A stretch of 22,118 nucleotides of DNA, taken from positions 1-22,118 of IMG/VR virus record IMGVR_UViG_3300048928_000428, one strand, 5' to 3'. This document shows, one piece after another, positions 15,702 through 22,118 of the stretch. The first letter of the stretch is position 1, and each line of letters begins with the position of its first letter. Position numbers and translations under genes: made by a program. Source of the DNA: a virus. The notes beneath the pieces were generated by a model, which had not been told where the DNA came from, ran no database searches, and saw nothing but the letters and a program-made list of their open reading frames with translations.

Positions 15702-16584
15702 CGACATGATCAACCCCACGCTTGATCAGATCGATCGCACCGCGATTGTTCGATAGGCAATACAGCTCAAAGTAGTCGTGGCCATTAATGATCAAAGGCA
15801 GCGGCGGCGAAACGTAGCAGAAGAGCTTGCCGAGACGCTTTCGCGCAAAAGCCGCGATGTCCTCTGGCGACGCATGTCGCCCTTTGCTCGAAGTGGCCGG
15901 ACCGCCAAACAGGTCAGCTTGTGCCGGCTTAGCACTGTAGAACTCGTCTTCCCAGTCGTCTCCGCCGAAGATGCGCGCTAGTGCCCTCCGCTTGCCGTCA
16001 TCGACGCCGGAGATGTCGTTTGCCAGTTGGTGGATGACTGCAGCGCGCGGAAACAGGTACCACACGTCTACGCGCTTGGTGTCAGCGAGCACCTGCAGCG
16101 TCTCCCAGTCTACACTCATGCCGTACGGATCGAGGAACACAACGCCGCGCTGCTTCCACGCGTCGCGTCCACCAGACCAAGGCGGTGACGCAAACAACGC
16201 GCGGAGCTCGCTGTTCGCCTCACCCCTGCGTACGACTATGTTTCGAGCGAATTCGGTCTTGAGCTGCTCGAGCTGGCGTGATCGCCCCAGCTGTTGCTCG
16301 GAAAACCAATAGTGCGCGAAGGGCGGATCGACCTTCAGCGCCTTGCGAGCGCTACCGTCGAGGATCAGTTGCACGTCCTCTAACGGCCGCCCCTCGAATA
16401 TGCCGCCTTGCCGAAGTTCCGCGTGGCGATCGCCAGTACCCGCGAACGCATCGATGTACCATCGTTCGAAGTCGCTATTCTTCAGGGCATTTTGATAGAA
16501 GCGAAGATACTCACTCAGGGCGCTGAGCTTGATTTCCGTCCAGACGCCTCCAAAACGGTGAGCTACTCGCGGTCGCTGCGCCAC
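15643..16584 (-). CDS. tcmP: Three-Cys-motif partner protein TcmP
   Basis: A 313-residue product from a GTG at 16584 with AGGAG six bases upstream. Family marks: WTEIKLSALSEYLRFYQNAL (residues 15-34), YIDAFAGTG at 43-51 (a Rossmann motif I as in SAM-dependent methyltransferases) and VFLDPYGMSVDW near residue 150 (a motif IV-like DPYG). It is known as the regular partner of DUF5131 proteins; the shared function is not established as far as I know. Its last 59 bp overlap the 3' end of the DUF5131 gene on the other strand. Upstream, 22 bp away, is a DUF6232 gene on the same strand, so the two may be one operon. Methyltransferase activity is inferred from motifs only. Confidence 0.85.
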   Translation of the reverse strand: MAQRPRVAHRFGGVWTEIKLSALSEYLRFYQNALKNSDFERWYIDAFAGTGDRHAELRQGGIFEGRPLEDVQLILDGSARKALKVDPPFAHYWFSEQQLGRSRQLEQLKTEFARNIVVRRGEANSELRALFASPPWSGGRDAWKQRGVVFLDPYGMSVDWETLQVLADTKRVDVWYLFPRAAVIHQLANDISGVDDGKRRALARIFGGDDWEDEFYSAKPAQADLFGGPATSSKGRHASPEDIAAFARKRLGKLFCYVSPPLPLIINGHDYFELYCLSNNRGAIDLIKRGVDHVVKKYRPASRRTSLHQETYR

Positions 16585-16606
16585 TCGCCTCTCCTCTCAA
16601 GTGCCG

Positions 16607-16999
16607 TTACGGCTTCTCCATCATGGCCGCTTCGATCGCTTCTCGAAGTTCAAGAACATCCGGGCGGCTCCCACTGTTGGTCGCCTGCACTTCACCAGAC
16701 GATGTGGCCAAGACGAGATGGTAAATAGGCTTTGGACGATTCTTGTAAAGCAAAGTCGCAATTCCGGCCACGACGGCAAATAGGATCAGCATACCGGCAC
16801 TATCGCTCGGGTTACTTGTCAGAGAGCCTATTGCTGCCAGGCCAAAAATTCCGGCTAGGATAGCAAAACCTACCCATAAGCATCCGCTCTTCTTTTCTTC
16901 ACGCACGTCAACGGAATTGATCTTATCGATTGCGTAGCTCTTCGATCCGAACCGCGCAAAGTGCCGGTCCACGCGAACGCTACCATTTTCATAAATCAT
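16607..16999 (-). CDS. DUF6232-family membrane protein
   Basis: A 130-residue product starting MIYENGSVRVDRHFARFGSKSYAIDKINSV, the DUF6232 pattern of a short beta domain. Two adjacent hydrophobic segments follow (VGFAILAGIFGLAAIGSL at about 43-60 and MLILFAVVAGIATLLY at about 69-84), then a cytoplasmic tail YHLVLATSSGEVQA and an amphipathic helix. A PH-like role at the inner membrane is suggested by the family layout, but function is unknown. It lies 22 bp upstream of tcmP on the same strand, and 84 bp downstream of the nuclease gene. DUF6232 genes occur in many bacterial genomes, so the link to TcmP may be incidental. Confidence 0.7.
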   Translation of the reverse strand: MIYENGSVRVDRHFARFGSKSYAIDKINSVDVREEKKSGCLWVGFAILAGIFGLAAIGSLTSNPSDSAGMLILFAVVAGIATLLYKNRPKPIYHLVLATSSGEVQATNSGSRPDVLELREAIEAAMMEKP

Positions 17000-17083
17000 G
17001 TCGGATCGCCCCCGTTCGACAATTCCGCACAGGTATGGGGTCGGTTAGGTATCTGTCCAGACGTATTTTTCGGGGTTAACCAA

Positions 17084-17452
17084 TCAGCGCCAACGGTGAG
17101 CGAGCCCCCTGCTGATCAGGTATTCTCCGGCATCCCGGTCGTTCACCCGCAAGCGAGCCAGCGTGCGTCCGTAGTCGTCGGCTCCGCTGCGCGCGATCGT
17201 CACCGTGCCGGAGCGCAGATACCTTGCCAGTGCATCGCGGCTCGCCTCTCCAGCTGCGAAGTCGCACCAAGGTGGGTTGCGAGAGCCGGCTCGGCGGCGG
17301 CGCTGCTTGGGCGAGCAGCGCGGCGAGTTAGGCAGCTCGGGCGCGTCGATGCCCAGCAGCCGCACGCGCTCGCCATCGCAGAGTCGAACGGTGTCTCCAT
17401 CGTGCACGTTTGCGATGCACACAGCGGCTGCGAGAATGATCGCGATCGGCAT
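17084..17452 (-). CDS. Small secreted thermonuclease-like protein (SNase family)
   Basis: A 122-residue product. Residues 1-14 are a short hydrophobic leader (MPIAIILAAAVCIA), so export is likely although the signal is unusually short. The SNase core follows: VHDGDTVRL (16-24), RVRLLGIDAPE (29-39, with the catalytic-type Arg and Glu), and DDYGRTLARLRV near 92-103 with the third active-site Arg. The C-terminus EYLISRGLAHRW is the usual end of bacterial members. These enzymes are Ca-dependent DNA/RNA nucleases. No clear ribosome site. First of three minus-strand cargo genes (nuclease, DUF6232, tcmP). A role in degrading incoming DNA in the periplasm is possible but unproven. Confidence 0.82.
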   Translation of the reverse strand: MPIAIILAAAVCIANVHDGDTVRLCDGERVRLLGIDAPELPNSPRCSPKQRRRRAGSRNPPWCDFAAGEASRDALARYLRSGTVTIARSGADDYGRTLARLRVNDRDAGEYLISRGLAHRWR

Positions 17453-17715
17453 CAGTGCGCGTTAGCGGCGCATTTTTCTGGCCGCCAATCAAGTCAGTGC
17501 GAGACTGGCTATAATCCGGCGCCTAGCCGCCTTTTTCCACAGGCCATCCACAACGCCGTCCACCGCGCCGAGCCAGCGAAGGCAAAAAACCGTTTTCCTA
17601 CAGCCGCCTCATTCATCCATTACGGAACATATGAGGAACGCGGAAGATGATCGATCGAGCCTTTCCACAACGCGCTTGTCCCCCGGCTGCGAATTCGCCT
17701 GCCCCTCGTGCAGCG

Positions 17716-17883
17716 TCAGGTGTGCGACGATGGTGCGGATGCGGGACGATCTCTGGCGGGAACTGGAGGAGCTTCACCGGCTGCAGGCGATGCAGCCGAG
17801 CCTGGATCGAGCGCAAGAGGTCCGATCGATGCAAGGTCAGCTGGAAGCCGCCGAGCGAGAATGGCGGCGGCTTCGTCCTTCGA
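17716..17883 (-). pseudogene. Orphan 3' end of a phage repressor gene
   Basis: Read on minus, 55 codons ending in a stop match the C-terminal part of the resident repressor: SKDEAAAILARRLPADLASI here against SKDEAADILARRLPAGLASI there, continuing GPLALDPGSAA. Then it diverges into its own Pro/Ala-rich tail (ending PSSHT). Of five base differences over the 94-bp match, three are silent, so the copy diverged while still coding. No start, no HTH part. It is a remnant of a related repressor left behind by recombination. Confidence 0.75.
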
Positions 17884-17884
17884 C
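17791..17884 (+). repeat. 94-bp direct repeat, copy A
   Basis: Aligns without gaps to 20133-20226 with five mismatches. Both copies lie in the same orientation and encode the same stretch of repressor C-terminus on minus. The repeats flank the MORN-protein gene. Confidence 0.9.
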
Positions 17885-18021
17885 AAGCTTCGACTGGGCT
17901 TCTAGATGGGGTCTGGACCGCACGGGCACCCGGGTCCATTAGTACCAAGTCGCGCCGGTCACCGTATTCGGCAGGAAGAACACATCCAGCCTCCTGCAAA
18001 GCGCCTGACCGGACGCCAGAT

Positions 18022-19917
18022 CTAGTTGGCCTGGAACGCGTTCGCGACCCAGCGTCCGCCGATCTGCTGGCCATCTGCATCGATCCGCACGGCTGTCGCG
18101 GGATCAAGGTCGGTGCCATTGTACGAGCCGTAGTAGCGACCACCATCGGCGTCTTCAAACAGGCCTGCGCCGGTTGGTTGCCCGTTGACTACCATGCCGC
18201 GAAACGCCTGACCGTTACGCCACTTCAATACGCCGGCGCCTGTCATGGCACCGTTTCGAAACTCCCCGGTATAGGATGTAAGATCGGTGTCAGCATCGTC
18301 TTTGGCGAAAGTCCTCACACCATGCCCATCGGCGACCGGGAGTGTGCCTTGCAACACCAGGTTGCCTTCGTATTTTTCTCCCGTAAATTCTTCTTTCGTG
18401 CCCTGCCAGCGCTTGCTTCGCAGCACGCCGCTGAACTGGCCGGAGGCTATCGCGGGTTCACCTCGATACTCCCACACCCCCTGCGCGTTCAGCAAGCGCC
18501 TCGGCCCTTCTCCGGTCGAGCCGCCAGGCTGGAAGGTTTTCTGAGCCGCCGCCGTTCCATCGCGATACGCGGCAGTTGCCAAATCCGCAGAATCGTTGGC
18601 GGACGATATCGCGGCCTCAGCCCTGGCGACCAGAGCGGACTCCGCCGCGGTCAAGGATCGCGGCTTCACTGGCGGTAGGCCCAGCTTGTACGCCTTCAAC
18701 CTGGCCTCTGAGTTGGCAAGAATCCAAGTCTTGCGCACTTCGGCGTCGCTGAGCAAAGGCGAATTCACGAGGAAGGCCCACTCCATCGCCGTCTGATCGC
18801 TAGCGTTCAGCGCAAGATCGCCGCTCTCGACGATACTCTTCATGGCCAGCGACGCGGCCTTGAACTTCTCCGCGTCCGACGAGGTTGTGAGATCCGCGAA
18901 GGTGAGCGGCATCCGCTCGGCCACATAGTCTCGCAGCGTCTTGCCATGCACGACCTTGTTGAGCAGGCCGTTCGCGATCTCGGCGCTGTAGGTCCCATCG
19001 CCGTACTCGAGCGGCTCTCCAGGCAGAGGCAGATCCGTGATGACGGTTGGCAGCCGAGCCATGCCCACGAACAGACGACCCGGGGTCCGGGCAGCCTCGT
19101 TGAAGCGGATCGATCTCTCGAGCGCATTCGATGACGCCGCATCGAATTGCAGTTGAAGGGGATTGGTGCTGTCTACACTTGCATCGAAGGTCGAAGCAAT
19201 CGCAGTCTCCACGTTCTTCATTGCCGCTTGTACGAAATCCGGTACTTGCAAGTTCCGCTTTAGCAACCCTGAGGCATTCGCTGCATCGACCCCCGCGTTT
19301 ATAACCGAGGTGATACGCGACTTATTTTTCTTCAGTGAAAGATACTGAATCTGAACATCGATGACGGCGCTTGCATCGTCCGGGAAAGTCGGGCCGACAA
19401 AACCATTGATAGTCTGCGAGTCCATCTTAAAGGTGAAGCCATCGCGACCGCCCGATCCCTGCTCATATCTCGCGAGTTCAAGGACGGCTATCGTCTGAAC
19501 CGGCAAACCTGTACGAGCGAGAGATATAGTAGCGACAAGCGATCCAGAGTTGGACCTGTTGACAAACAACGCCCCTAGCCGCTTCCCAAGCGATTTCCGT
19601 TCCGCTTTTCTAGTCGCATCTAAGTAATTTATTTCTAAGTCAGGCGCGAAGTAGTTAACCCAAATACGCCCATAGTAGCTTTTGCTGTTGGCAGCATTGC
19701 ACTGCTTGTAACTCCTCGTGTCCGCAAGATCGACGGAGCGATCGATTTGGCAGTGGGCGAAACGGTCTGGAAGCGGCGCTATGTCGGAGAGTGAGCGCCC
19801 TGGCTCGCTCGGCGGAGCCACTGATGTGGGCTGCGCCATCACAGGACACGCTCCTGCGAAGAACACAGCAGTCGCGAGAAGAACGGACGAATATCCTGAT
19901 TGTACTCGCATTTTCAT
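18022..19917 (-). CDS. Secreted MORN-repeat protein of unknown function
   Basis: A 631-residue product. A Sec signal peptide (about residues 1-29, MKMR charged start, VLLATAVFFAGA core, likely cut after VMA) sends it to the periplasm. Residues 30-480 match nothing I recognise; they include a small beta-type domain with two possible disulfide Cys and an Ala-rich helical part. The last 140 residues carry MORN-type repeats: GEKYEGNLVLQG, SYTGEFRNGAMTGAGVLKW, FRGMVVNGQPTGAGLF and RYYGSYNGTDL, a pattern of Gly, Tyr and Asn in short beta hairpins. A second ATG lies two codons in. No strong ribosome site. It is flanked by the two copies of the repressor-end repeat and is likely a lysogenic-conversion gene acting on the envelope; that role is inference. 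Confidence 0.7.
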   Translation of the reverse strand: MKMRVQSGYSSVLLATAVFFAGACPVMAQPTSVAPPSEPGRSLSDIAPLPDRFAHCQIDRSVDLADTRSYKQCNAANSKSYYGRIWVNYFAPDLEINYLDATRKAERKSLGKRLGALFVNRSNSGSLVATISLARTGLPVQTIAVLELARYEQGSGGRDGFTFKMDSQTINGFVGPTFPDDASAVIDVQIQYLSLKKNKSRITSVINAGVDAANASGLLKRNLQVPDFVQAAMKNVETAIASTFDASVDSTNPLQLQFDAASSNALERSIRFNEAARTPGRLFVGMARLPTVITDLPLPGEPLEYGDGTYSAEIANGLLNKVVHGKTLRDYVAERMPLTFADLTTSSDAEKFKAASLAMKSIVESGDLALNASDQTAMEWAFLVNSPLLSDAEVRKTWILANSEARLKAYKLGLPPVKPRSLTAAESALVARAEAAISSANDSADLATAAYRDGTAAAQKTFQPGGSTGEGPRRLLNAQGVWEYRGEPAIASGQFSGVLRSKRWQGTKEEFTGEKYEGNLVLQGTLPVADGHGVRTFAKDDADTDLTSYTGEFRNGAMTGAGVLKWRNGQAFRGMVVNGQPTGAGLFEDADGGRYYGSYNGTDLDPATAVRIDADGQQIGGRWVANAFQAN

Positions 19918-20066
19918 TGTTCGCTTTACCCCCCGGAAACGCGCAATGCAGCAATACTCTTAGGATTGACTTAGATTCTTCAAAAGTAAAGTGCCCTCAG
20001 ACAAGCGAGGCAGATCGACCGCACATTCCTTTACTGCCTCAGATCGGAAATGATCCCGAGCCCTAG

Positions 20067-20600
20067 TTAAGGTCTGACTTGAGCCTGCTGCGGGTCAAGG
20101 GGTGCTGGGCGAGCGTGGTCGGTTGAGACCAATGCGGCTGAGCCTGGATCGAGCGCGAGAGGTCCGATCGATGCAAGGCCAGCTGGAAGCCGCCGAGCGA
20201 GAATGTCGGCGGCTTCGTCCTTCGACGCACCTTCGGGAACAAGTACCAGGATGGAGCGGAACATATCGCGCAGCGCGGCTTCACTAGGGAGCGCTACCGG
20301 CATGCTGACGTGAATGATCTGTGGACGGGCAGCTTCTATTTCGCGCGCTTCAGGCTCGGCTTCCTCATCGGTAAGGCCTGCGAGCATCATCACTTCGGCG
20401 GGATCAACCTTGTGCTCCGCCAGCACCGCAGCGATCCGGCGGGTCAACTCTAGGGGCAGCGAACCCTTCTTGTATCGGGTCGATTCGTAATTGGCGTAGG
20501 TGCCGAACGGCATCGCCAGCGCCGCAGCCATCGCCCGGCCTGTAAGGCTCGGCTGCGCTTGCTGCCTCAGCTCTCGTAATCTGGCGCCTAGGTTCCTCAC
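20067..20600 (-). CDS. Phage repressor, XRE-type HTH (P2 C-like position)
   Basis: A 177-residue product. The GTG at 20600 is chosen: AAGG lies five bases upstream and the HTH domain begins right after, whereas any longer reading would run through the operators. Residues 5-75 form the HTH region (LGARLRELRQQAQ, TGRAMAAALAMPFGTYANYE, LTRRIAAVLAEHKVDPAEVMMLAGL). Residues 100-150 are a second domain (LPSEAALRDMFRSILVLVPEG, DILARRLPAGLASIG). There is no LexA/S24 Ser-Lys protease motif, so SOS self-cleavage is unlikely. The C-terminal 22 residues after the repeat boundary (ending QAQVRP) differ from the tail of the orphan copy at 17716. Divergent from the Cro/Cox-like gene across an 83-bp operator region. 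Confidence 0.82.
   Translation of the reverse strand: MRNLGARLRELRQQAQPSLTGRAMAAALAMPFGTYANYESTRYKKGSLPLELTRRIAAVLAEHKVDPAEVMMLAGLTDEEAEPEAREIEAARPQIIHVSMPVALPSEAALRDMFRSILVLVPEGASKDEAADILARRLPAGLASIGPLALDPGSAALVSTDHARPAPLDPQQAQVRP
20133..20226 (+). repeat. 94-bp direct repeat, copy B (inside repressor 3' end)
   Basis: Matches 17791-17884 with five mismatches and no gaps; covers roughly codons 125-156 of the repressor on minus. Confidence 0.9.
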
Positions 20601-20609
20601 ACAGGCCTT

Positions 20610-20626
20610 GTACGAAATTTCCGTAC
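20610..20626. promoter_or_regulatory. Candidate operator 1 next to repressor start
   Basis: GTACG and CGTAC arms enclose AAATTTC, an imperfect 17-bp palindrome (7 of 8 pairs match). It begins 10 bp upstream of the repressor start codon, where a protein could block repressor transcription or translation. The likely binder is the Cro/Cox-like protein or the repressor itself. Confidence 0.45.
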
Positions 20627-20653
20627 ACTTGCTCGTTTCATTTTGAGATTGAC

Positions 20654-20678
20654 TCCTGTCCGATAATCTAGGACAGGA
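20654..20678. promoter_or_regulatory. Candidate operator 2 / early promoter region
   Basis: TCCTGTCC (20654-20661) and GGACAGGA (20671-20678) are perfect 8-bp arms around a 9-base centre that contains GATAAT (20662-20667), a good -10 box for rightward early transcription. No strong -35 was found at standard spacing. Binding here would block the early promoter. Its sequence is unlike operator 1, so two different proteins may bind the two sites. Confidence 0.6.
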
Positions 20679-20683
20679 TGCGT

Positions 20684-20965
20684 ATGACGAAGCAAGCATC
20701 ACTCTTCGACCTGTTCGGCGGTATCCGCCCGATGGCCCGTGCGGTCGCGCGGCCTTCGTCCACAATCATGACTTGGAAGAGCGAGGGTCGCATTCCCTCG
20801 TCCGAGCAGCCGCACGTCCTTGCGGTGGGTCAGGCCAACGGCCTCCCGATCACTGCTGAAGATGTCGTGTTCCCCCTGGGCCGTCCTGCCGAAGACCTAC
20901 CCGCCCCCGCAGCCCCCGTCGCTTGCGATCCGCAGGCCGAAACGCAAGCGCGGGACGCCGCGTGA
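20684..20965 (+). CDS. Cro/Cox-like small HTH regulator
   Basis: A 93-residue product divergent from the repressor. Two ATGs exist (20678, 20684); I choose 20684, since AGGA lies five bases before it and the first overlaps the operator. Residues 5-45 form a short HTH (LFDLFGGIRPMARAVARP, then STIMTWKSEGRIPSSE), of the kind where a Trp-Lys-x-x-Gly-Arg-Ile-Pro turn follows the recognition helix, common in phage Cro-like proteins. The remainder is Pro/Ala-rich. Position and size match P2 Cox, which acts as counter-repressor and excisionase. First gene of the early operon. Confidence 0.72.
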   Translation: MTKQASLFDLFGGIRPMARAVARPSSTIMTWKSEGRIPSSEQPHVLAVGQANGLPITAEDVVFPLGRPAEDLPAPAAPVACDPQAETQARDAA

Positions 20966-21228
20966 TGGACGATCTTCGCCAAGGCGTGACGGGGGCCGGA
21001 CACGCAGTTCTGGATCTCCTGGAAGCGCAACAGGCCGAGTGGGGCGATCTGTACGGTGTGACCGGTCAGCTGCGGATGGCGCATGCCCGCACCCGCAACG
21101 CGCTCTACGCGTCCGACAACCCAGCAAAGCAACGGCAGTACGCTGTGGAAGCGGCCGCCCGCCTAATCGACGCTATCGGCGAAATGGACCGAGAACTCGC
21201 GATCGATGCTCAACGGGACGCGGCGTGA
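20965..21228 (+). CDS. Small helical early protein, unknown function
   Basis: An 87-residue product whose ATG overlaps the previous stop (TGATG). The sequence is almost wholly helical and rich in Ala, Gln, Arg and Leu (AGHAVLDLLEAQQAEWGDLYGVTGQLRMAHART, with AAARLIDAIGEMDREL near the end). I see no domain. Tight overlap with both neighbours shows it is part of the early operon; it may assist replication or regulation, but nothing in the sequence says which. Confidence 0.6.
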   Translation: MDDLRQGVTGAGHAVLDLLEAQQAEWGDLYGVTGQLRMAHARTRNALYASDNPAKQRQYAVEAAARLIDAIGEMDRELAIDAQRDAA

Positions 21229-21485
21229 TGGCGTGCGAACACGTCTCCTTACCCGATGGCGGCAACGCGATCGTCTGCGGCCCACGCCGCCCGCACCAAA
21301 AATGCCGGTGCGGCCGGCGCGCGACGCTGCTCTGCGACTGGAAGATGGTGGAAGGCACTGTGCATTCCTCGGGCACCTGCTCCGAGCCGATATGCGATCG
21401 GTGCACGACGTCGCCCGCACCAAACAAGGATCTGTGCCCGGCACACGCCGCGGCCTTCGCCGAGTGGAAGGCGCGGCGGCCATGA
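21228..21485 (+). CDS. Cys-rich putative zinc-binding early protein
   Basis: An 85-residue product coupled to its neighbours (TGATG before, ATGA after). It has repeated Cys and His: CEH near the start, CGPRRPHQKCRCGRRATLLCDW, then CSEPICDRC and DLCPAHAAAF at the end. The pattern CRCG-x4-LCDW ... CDRC ... DLCPAH is a common small phage protein in Proteobacteria with two likely Zn sites. Function unknown; nucleic-acid or protein binding is inferred from the fold type. Confidence 0.65.
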   Translation: MACEHVSLPDGGNAIVCGPRRPHQKCRCGRRATLLCDWKMVEGTVHSSGTCSEPICDRCTTSPAPNKDLCPAHAAAFAEWKARRP

Positions 21486-21973
21486 CGAAGCCGCGCGAAC
21501 CCATGACCTTCTCCACCGCGATCAAGGTCGTCGCCGACCTGATCGGCATCGAGCAGGTGCGCAAGATCACCGGCGTGAGCGTGCGAGAGGCACGCTACTA
21601 CACCGAGAGCGACAAGAGCCCGATCCCCACGATCGAGAAGTGCTTCGCGCTCGACACGGCCTTTCTTCAGGCCGGCGGCGGCTATGCGCCGATCTTCGAA
21701 AGCTACGAGCGGCAAATCCAGGCGGCCTGTTCCGAACCCGTCGCGTGCCGCGTCGAGCTGCTGAACCATCTGGCCACCATCGTGCGCGAATGCGGCGATG
21801 CCTGGGCCCACGTCTTACAAGCGGCACAGTCCGGCGCCACCCCGGCGCAGATCTACCGCGCCATGGTCGAGATAGAGGAGGCGGACGTCCTGTTCCCGCG
21901 CTTGCTCGGTCTCCTGAAAGCACTTCTGCCCGGTAATGGGATCAGGGCCGAAGCCACGGGGGATCACAACTGA
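21482..21973 (+). CDS. Early regulatory protein, possibly CII-like
   Basis: A 163-residue product starting at an ATG that overlaps the previous stop (ATGA). Residues 8-65 (MTFSTAIKVVADLIG, EQVRKITGVSVREARYYTESDKSPIPTIEKCFALDTAFL) look like an HTH with a DNA-binding turn near VSVREARYYTESD, as in the P2-type CII/CP76 regulators. The C-terminal half is helical. Its place between the Cys-rich gene and the ogr-like gene fits a regulator of early or replication genes. I am not sure of the family; a plain HTH protein of another kind is possible. Confidence 0.5.
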   Translation: MTKPREPMTFSTAIKVVADLIGIEQVRKITGVSVREARYYTESDKSPIPTIEKCFALDTAFLQAGGGYAPIFESYERQIQAACSEPVACRVELLNHLATIVRECGDAWAHVLQAAQSGATPAQIYRAMVEIEEADVLFPRLLGLLKALLPGNGIRAEATGDHN

Positions 21974-22118
21974 TGTCGGGCCGTCCGAACCAGCTGCCAC
22001 ACGTTACCTGCCCGGCCTGCGGGGGCCGCGCATTCTGCCGCTCGAACGGGAAGAGCAGCCCGCTCTTCCGCGAGCTCTACTACCACTGCCGCAATCCCGA
22101 TGCGTGCGGGCACACTTT
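21973..22118 (+). CDS. ogr: Ogr/Delta-family late transcription activator (partial, cut by window end)
   Basis: 49 residues visible from an ATG overlapping the previous stop (TGATG). Zn-finger of the Ogr/Delta type: Cys13-x2-Cys16-x22-Cys39-x5-Cys45, followed by GHTF. P2 Ogr has the same C-x2-C-x22-C spacing and the same closing aromatic-rich segment (YYHCRN here). Ogr binds a dyad near -55 of the late promoters and recruits RNA polymerase. The natural targets here are the dyads at 87-112 and 7799-7824. The gene lies in the early operon rather than after D as in P2, so late activation would be tied directly to early expression. Confidence 0.85.
   Translation, partial: MSGRPNQLPHVTCPACGGRAFCRSNGKSSPLFRELYYHCRNPDACGHT

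Larger units (their letters stand above)
17453..18021. other. Long stretch without intact gene, contains repressor remnant
   Basis: No intact gene. It holds the truncated repressor 3' end (17716-17883), the near-perfect 94-bp repeat, and a GGACC/GGTCC dyad near 17912-17936. CCACA-containing words near 17534, 17546 and 17663 recall DnaA boxes but match poorly. The rest is plain G+C-rich DNA. Confidence 0.5.

Noticed and set aside
17534-17671. Three CCACA-containing words resembling DnaA boxes
   Set aside because: Each differs from TTATCCACA at one or more positions, spacing is irregular, and no replication gene or AT-rich element is next to them.
17613-18158. 181-codon minus-strand open frame over the repressor remnant
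   Set aside because: It is in a different frame from the repressor match and has low-complexity, Arg/Pro-rich sequence typical of shadow frames in G+C-rich DNA.
19824-20066. Plus-strand reading frame with a hydrophobic stretch and a possible lipoprotein-like Cys
   Set aside because: Its only ATGs lie far upstream of the hydrophobic part and overlap the signal-peptide region of the MORN gene on the other strand; no ribosome site. Most likely an antisense coincidence.
20601-20765. N-terminal extension of the repressor to an upstream start
   Set aside because: Would run through both operators and the start of the divergent gene; the added residues do not resemble an HTH protein start.

Overview
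The window is the tail, cargo and immunity part of a P2-type (Myoviridae-like, contractile-tail) prophage or phage genome. The high G+C, the codon use and the style of the accessory proteins suggest an alphaproteobacterial host, probably a sphingomonad; this host assignment is inference. No rRNA, tRNA, CRISPR array, transposase or integrase was seen.

Layout. (1) 1-6661, plus strand: baseplate genes J and I, then a host-recognition block. The block holds a tail fibre with a C-terminal S74-type chaperone, a small tail-associated protein, an SGNH/SASA-type carbohydrate esterase carrying three internal repeats, and a lectin-like protein. (2) 6662-7866: a more A/T-rich patch with one cargo gene encoding a HEPN-domain protein. 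(3) 7867-14864, plus strand: V (spike), W, FI (sheath), FII (tube), E and E' (tail chaperone with a programmed -1 frameshift), T (tape measure), U and D. (4) 14865-20066: a cargo region. It has a DUF5131 (Gp37/Gp68, three-Cys) gene on plus that overlaps tail-to-tail with its known partner tcmP on minus. Further minus-strand genes encode a DUF6232 membrane protein, a small secreted nuclease and a secreted MORN-repeat protein. A broken 3' end of a second repressor gene also lies here. (5) 20067-22118: the immunity switch, with a leftward repressor, operators and a rightward Cro/Cox-like gene, followed by a tightly overlapping early operon that ends in an Ogr-family late activator cut by the window edge.

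How it fits together. Both tail blocks start about 55 bp after the same dyad, TTTGG-N12-CCAAA. Its geometry matches the P2 Ogr site TGT-N12-ACA (both are TG-N14-CA). The likely circuit is that the repressor holds off the early operon; when the switch flips, the Ogr-like protein is made and turns on both late tail operons through the two dyads. The cargo genes sit between the late and early modules, where lysogenic-conversion genes usually lie in P2-like phages. A 94-bp near-identical repeat of the repressor 3' end (17791-17884 and 20133-20226) looks like the scar of an exchange of the immunity region.

The strongest observations are the shared late-promoter dyads, the E/E' slippery heptamer, the overlapping DUF5131/TcmP pair, the HEPN cargo gene, the esterase fibre and the repressor-tail scar.
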